From the NCBI GenBank assembly GCA_000437555.1, contig FR901022.1:11273-26588 (forward strand): DNA of 15,316 nucleotides, read 5' to 3'. Below are positions 14,895 through 15,316 of the stretch, in pieces. Source of the DNA: Acidaminococcus sp. CAG:917. GTDB taxonomy: Bacteria > Bacillota > Clostridia > Christensenellales > CAG-917. Each line of letters begins with the position of its first letter. Within the stretch, counting starts at the first letter, position 1. The notes beneath the pieces are model-generated. The model worked only from the letters and a program-made list of their open reading frames with translations. It ran no database searches and was not told where the DNA came from. The translations under genes were made by a program, and so were the position numbers.

Positions 14895-15316
14895 ATGAAA
14901 ATCGTATTAACGGGAGGAGGCACGGGAGGACACGTTTATCCCAACCTCGCCATGCTCCCCTATCTGAAAAATTTTGAAGTATATTATTTCGGTTCAAACG
15001 GTATGGAAAAGGAGCTGGCAAAAAAATACAACCTTCCTTTTTATGAAACCAAAACCGTAAAGTTTGAGCGCAAAAATCTATTGAAAAATTTTGCCCTGCC
15101 GTTTAAGCTTTCACAATGTAAAGCACAGGCGGCAAAACTTCTTGAGAAAATAAAGCCGGACGTAGTTTTATCTAAGGGGGGATACGCTTCTCTTCCCTGC
15201 ACTCTTGCCGCATTAAAACTTAATATTCCCGTTATATGCCACGAGTCGGATTTGAGTTTAGGGCTTGCCAACAGAGTCGCAAAACTCAGCGGAGCAACGC
15301 TCGCTACCGCCAACGA
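14895..15316 (+). CDS. murG: MurG N-acetylglucosaminyltransferase, N-terminal part (3' end outside window)
   Basis: MurG transfers GlcNAc from UDP-GlcNAc to lipid I on the inner face of the membrane, giving lipid II for peptidoglycan. The 140 visible residues cover most of the N-terminal acceptor-binding Rossmann domain: the first G-loop LTGGGTGGHVYPN (5-17), FGSNGMEKEL, the second G-loop LSKGGYASLP and the ICHESDLSLGLANRVAKL segment (about 117-134) with the conserved HE. The UDP-GlcNAc-binding C-terminal domain lies beyond the window. The ATG at 14895 starts the conserved MKIVLTGGGTGGH, so the start is secure although no Shine-Dalgarno sequence is present. It is the only plus-strand gene here and is divergent from the hydrolase with 94 bases between them. 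Confidence 0.95.
   Translation, partial: MKIVLTGGGTGGHVYPNLAMLPYLKNFEVYYFGSNGMEKELAKKYNLPFYETKTVKFERKNLLKNFALPFKLSQCKAQAAKLLEKIKPDVVLSKGGYASLPCTLAALKLNIPVICHESDLSLGLANRVAKLSGATLATAN

Overview
The window looks like chromosomal core DNA from a low-to-mid GC member of the Bacillota, most likely an uncultured clostridial lineage. The evidence is a yqfC-yqfD sporulation gene pair, a PgpH-type cyclic-di-AMP phosphodiesterase next to ybeY and era, a parE-parC topoisomerase IV pair, a UPF0371 (DUF1846) protein and AGGAG-type ribosome binding sites. The species cannot be named from this sequence. I see no insertion sequence, prophage, CRISPR array, tRNA or rRNA, and coding density is high. No stretch without a gene exceeds 300 bases; the longest is 260 bases (7418-7677).

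Everything up to 14800 is on the minus strand, so it is read from right to left. From the right: (1) an alpha/beta hydrolase (monoacylglycerol lipase-like) with its own promoter and a strong terminator; (2) parE-parC, coding for topoisomerase IV, behind an extended -10 promoter; (3) a UPF0371 protein; (4) a 260-bp structured AT-rich spacer; (5) pepF (oligoendopeptidase F), translationally coupled to an unknown lipoprotein gene, which overlaps the start of dnaB (replicative helicase); (6) a terminator; (7) yqfC-yqfD, then a shortened pgpH, ybeY and the start of era, the last three almost without gaps. At the far right, on the plus strand, murG starts divergently from the hydrolase and runs off the window.

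Functionally the window is housekeeping: chromosome segregation and replication (ParE, ParC, DnaB), ribosome maturation (YbeY, Era), cyclic-di-AMP turnover (PgpH), peptide turnover (PepF), peptidoglycan synthesis (MurG) and a trace of sporulation (YqfC, YqfD). The most unusual points are a PgpH that lacks the usual extracellular HDED domain, the missing phoH, dgkA and cdd genes in an otherwise recognisable cluster, competing inverted repeats before pepF, an 18-bp element shared by two spacers, a glycine at the quinolone-determining acidic position of ParC, and TATAAT boxes directly before genes that lack a Shine-Dalgarno sequence. I did not find evidence for a wholly new multi-gene system.
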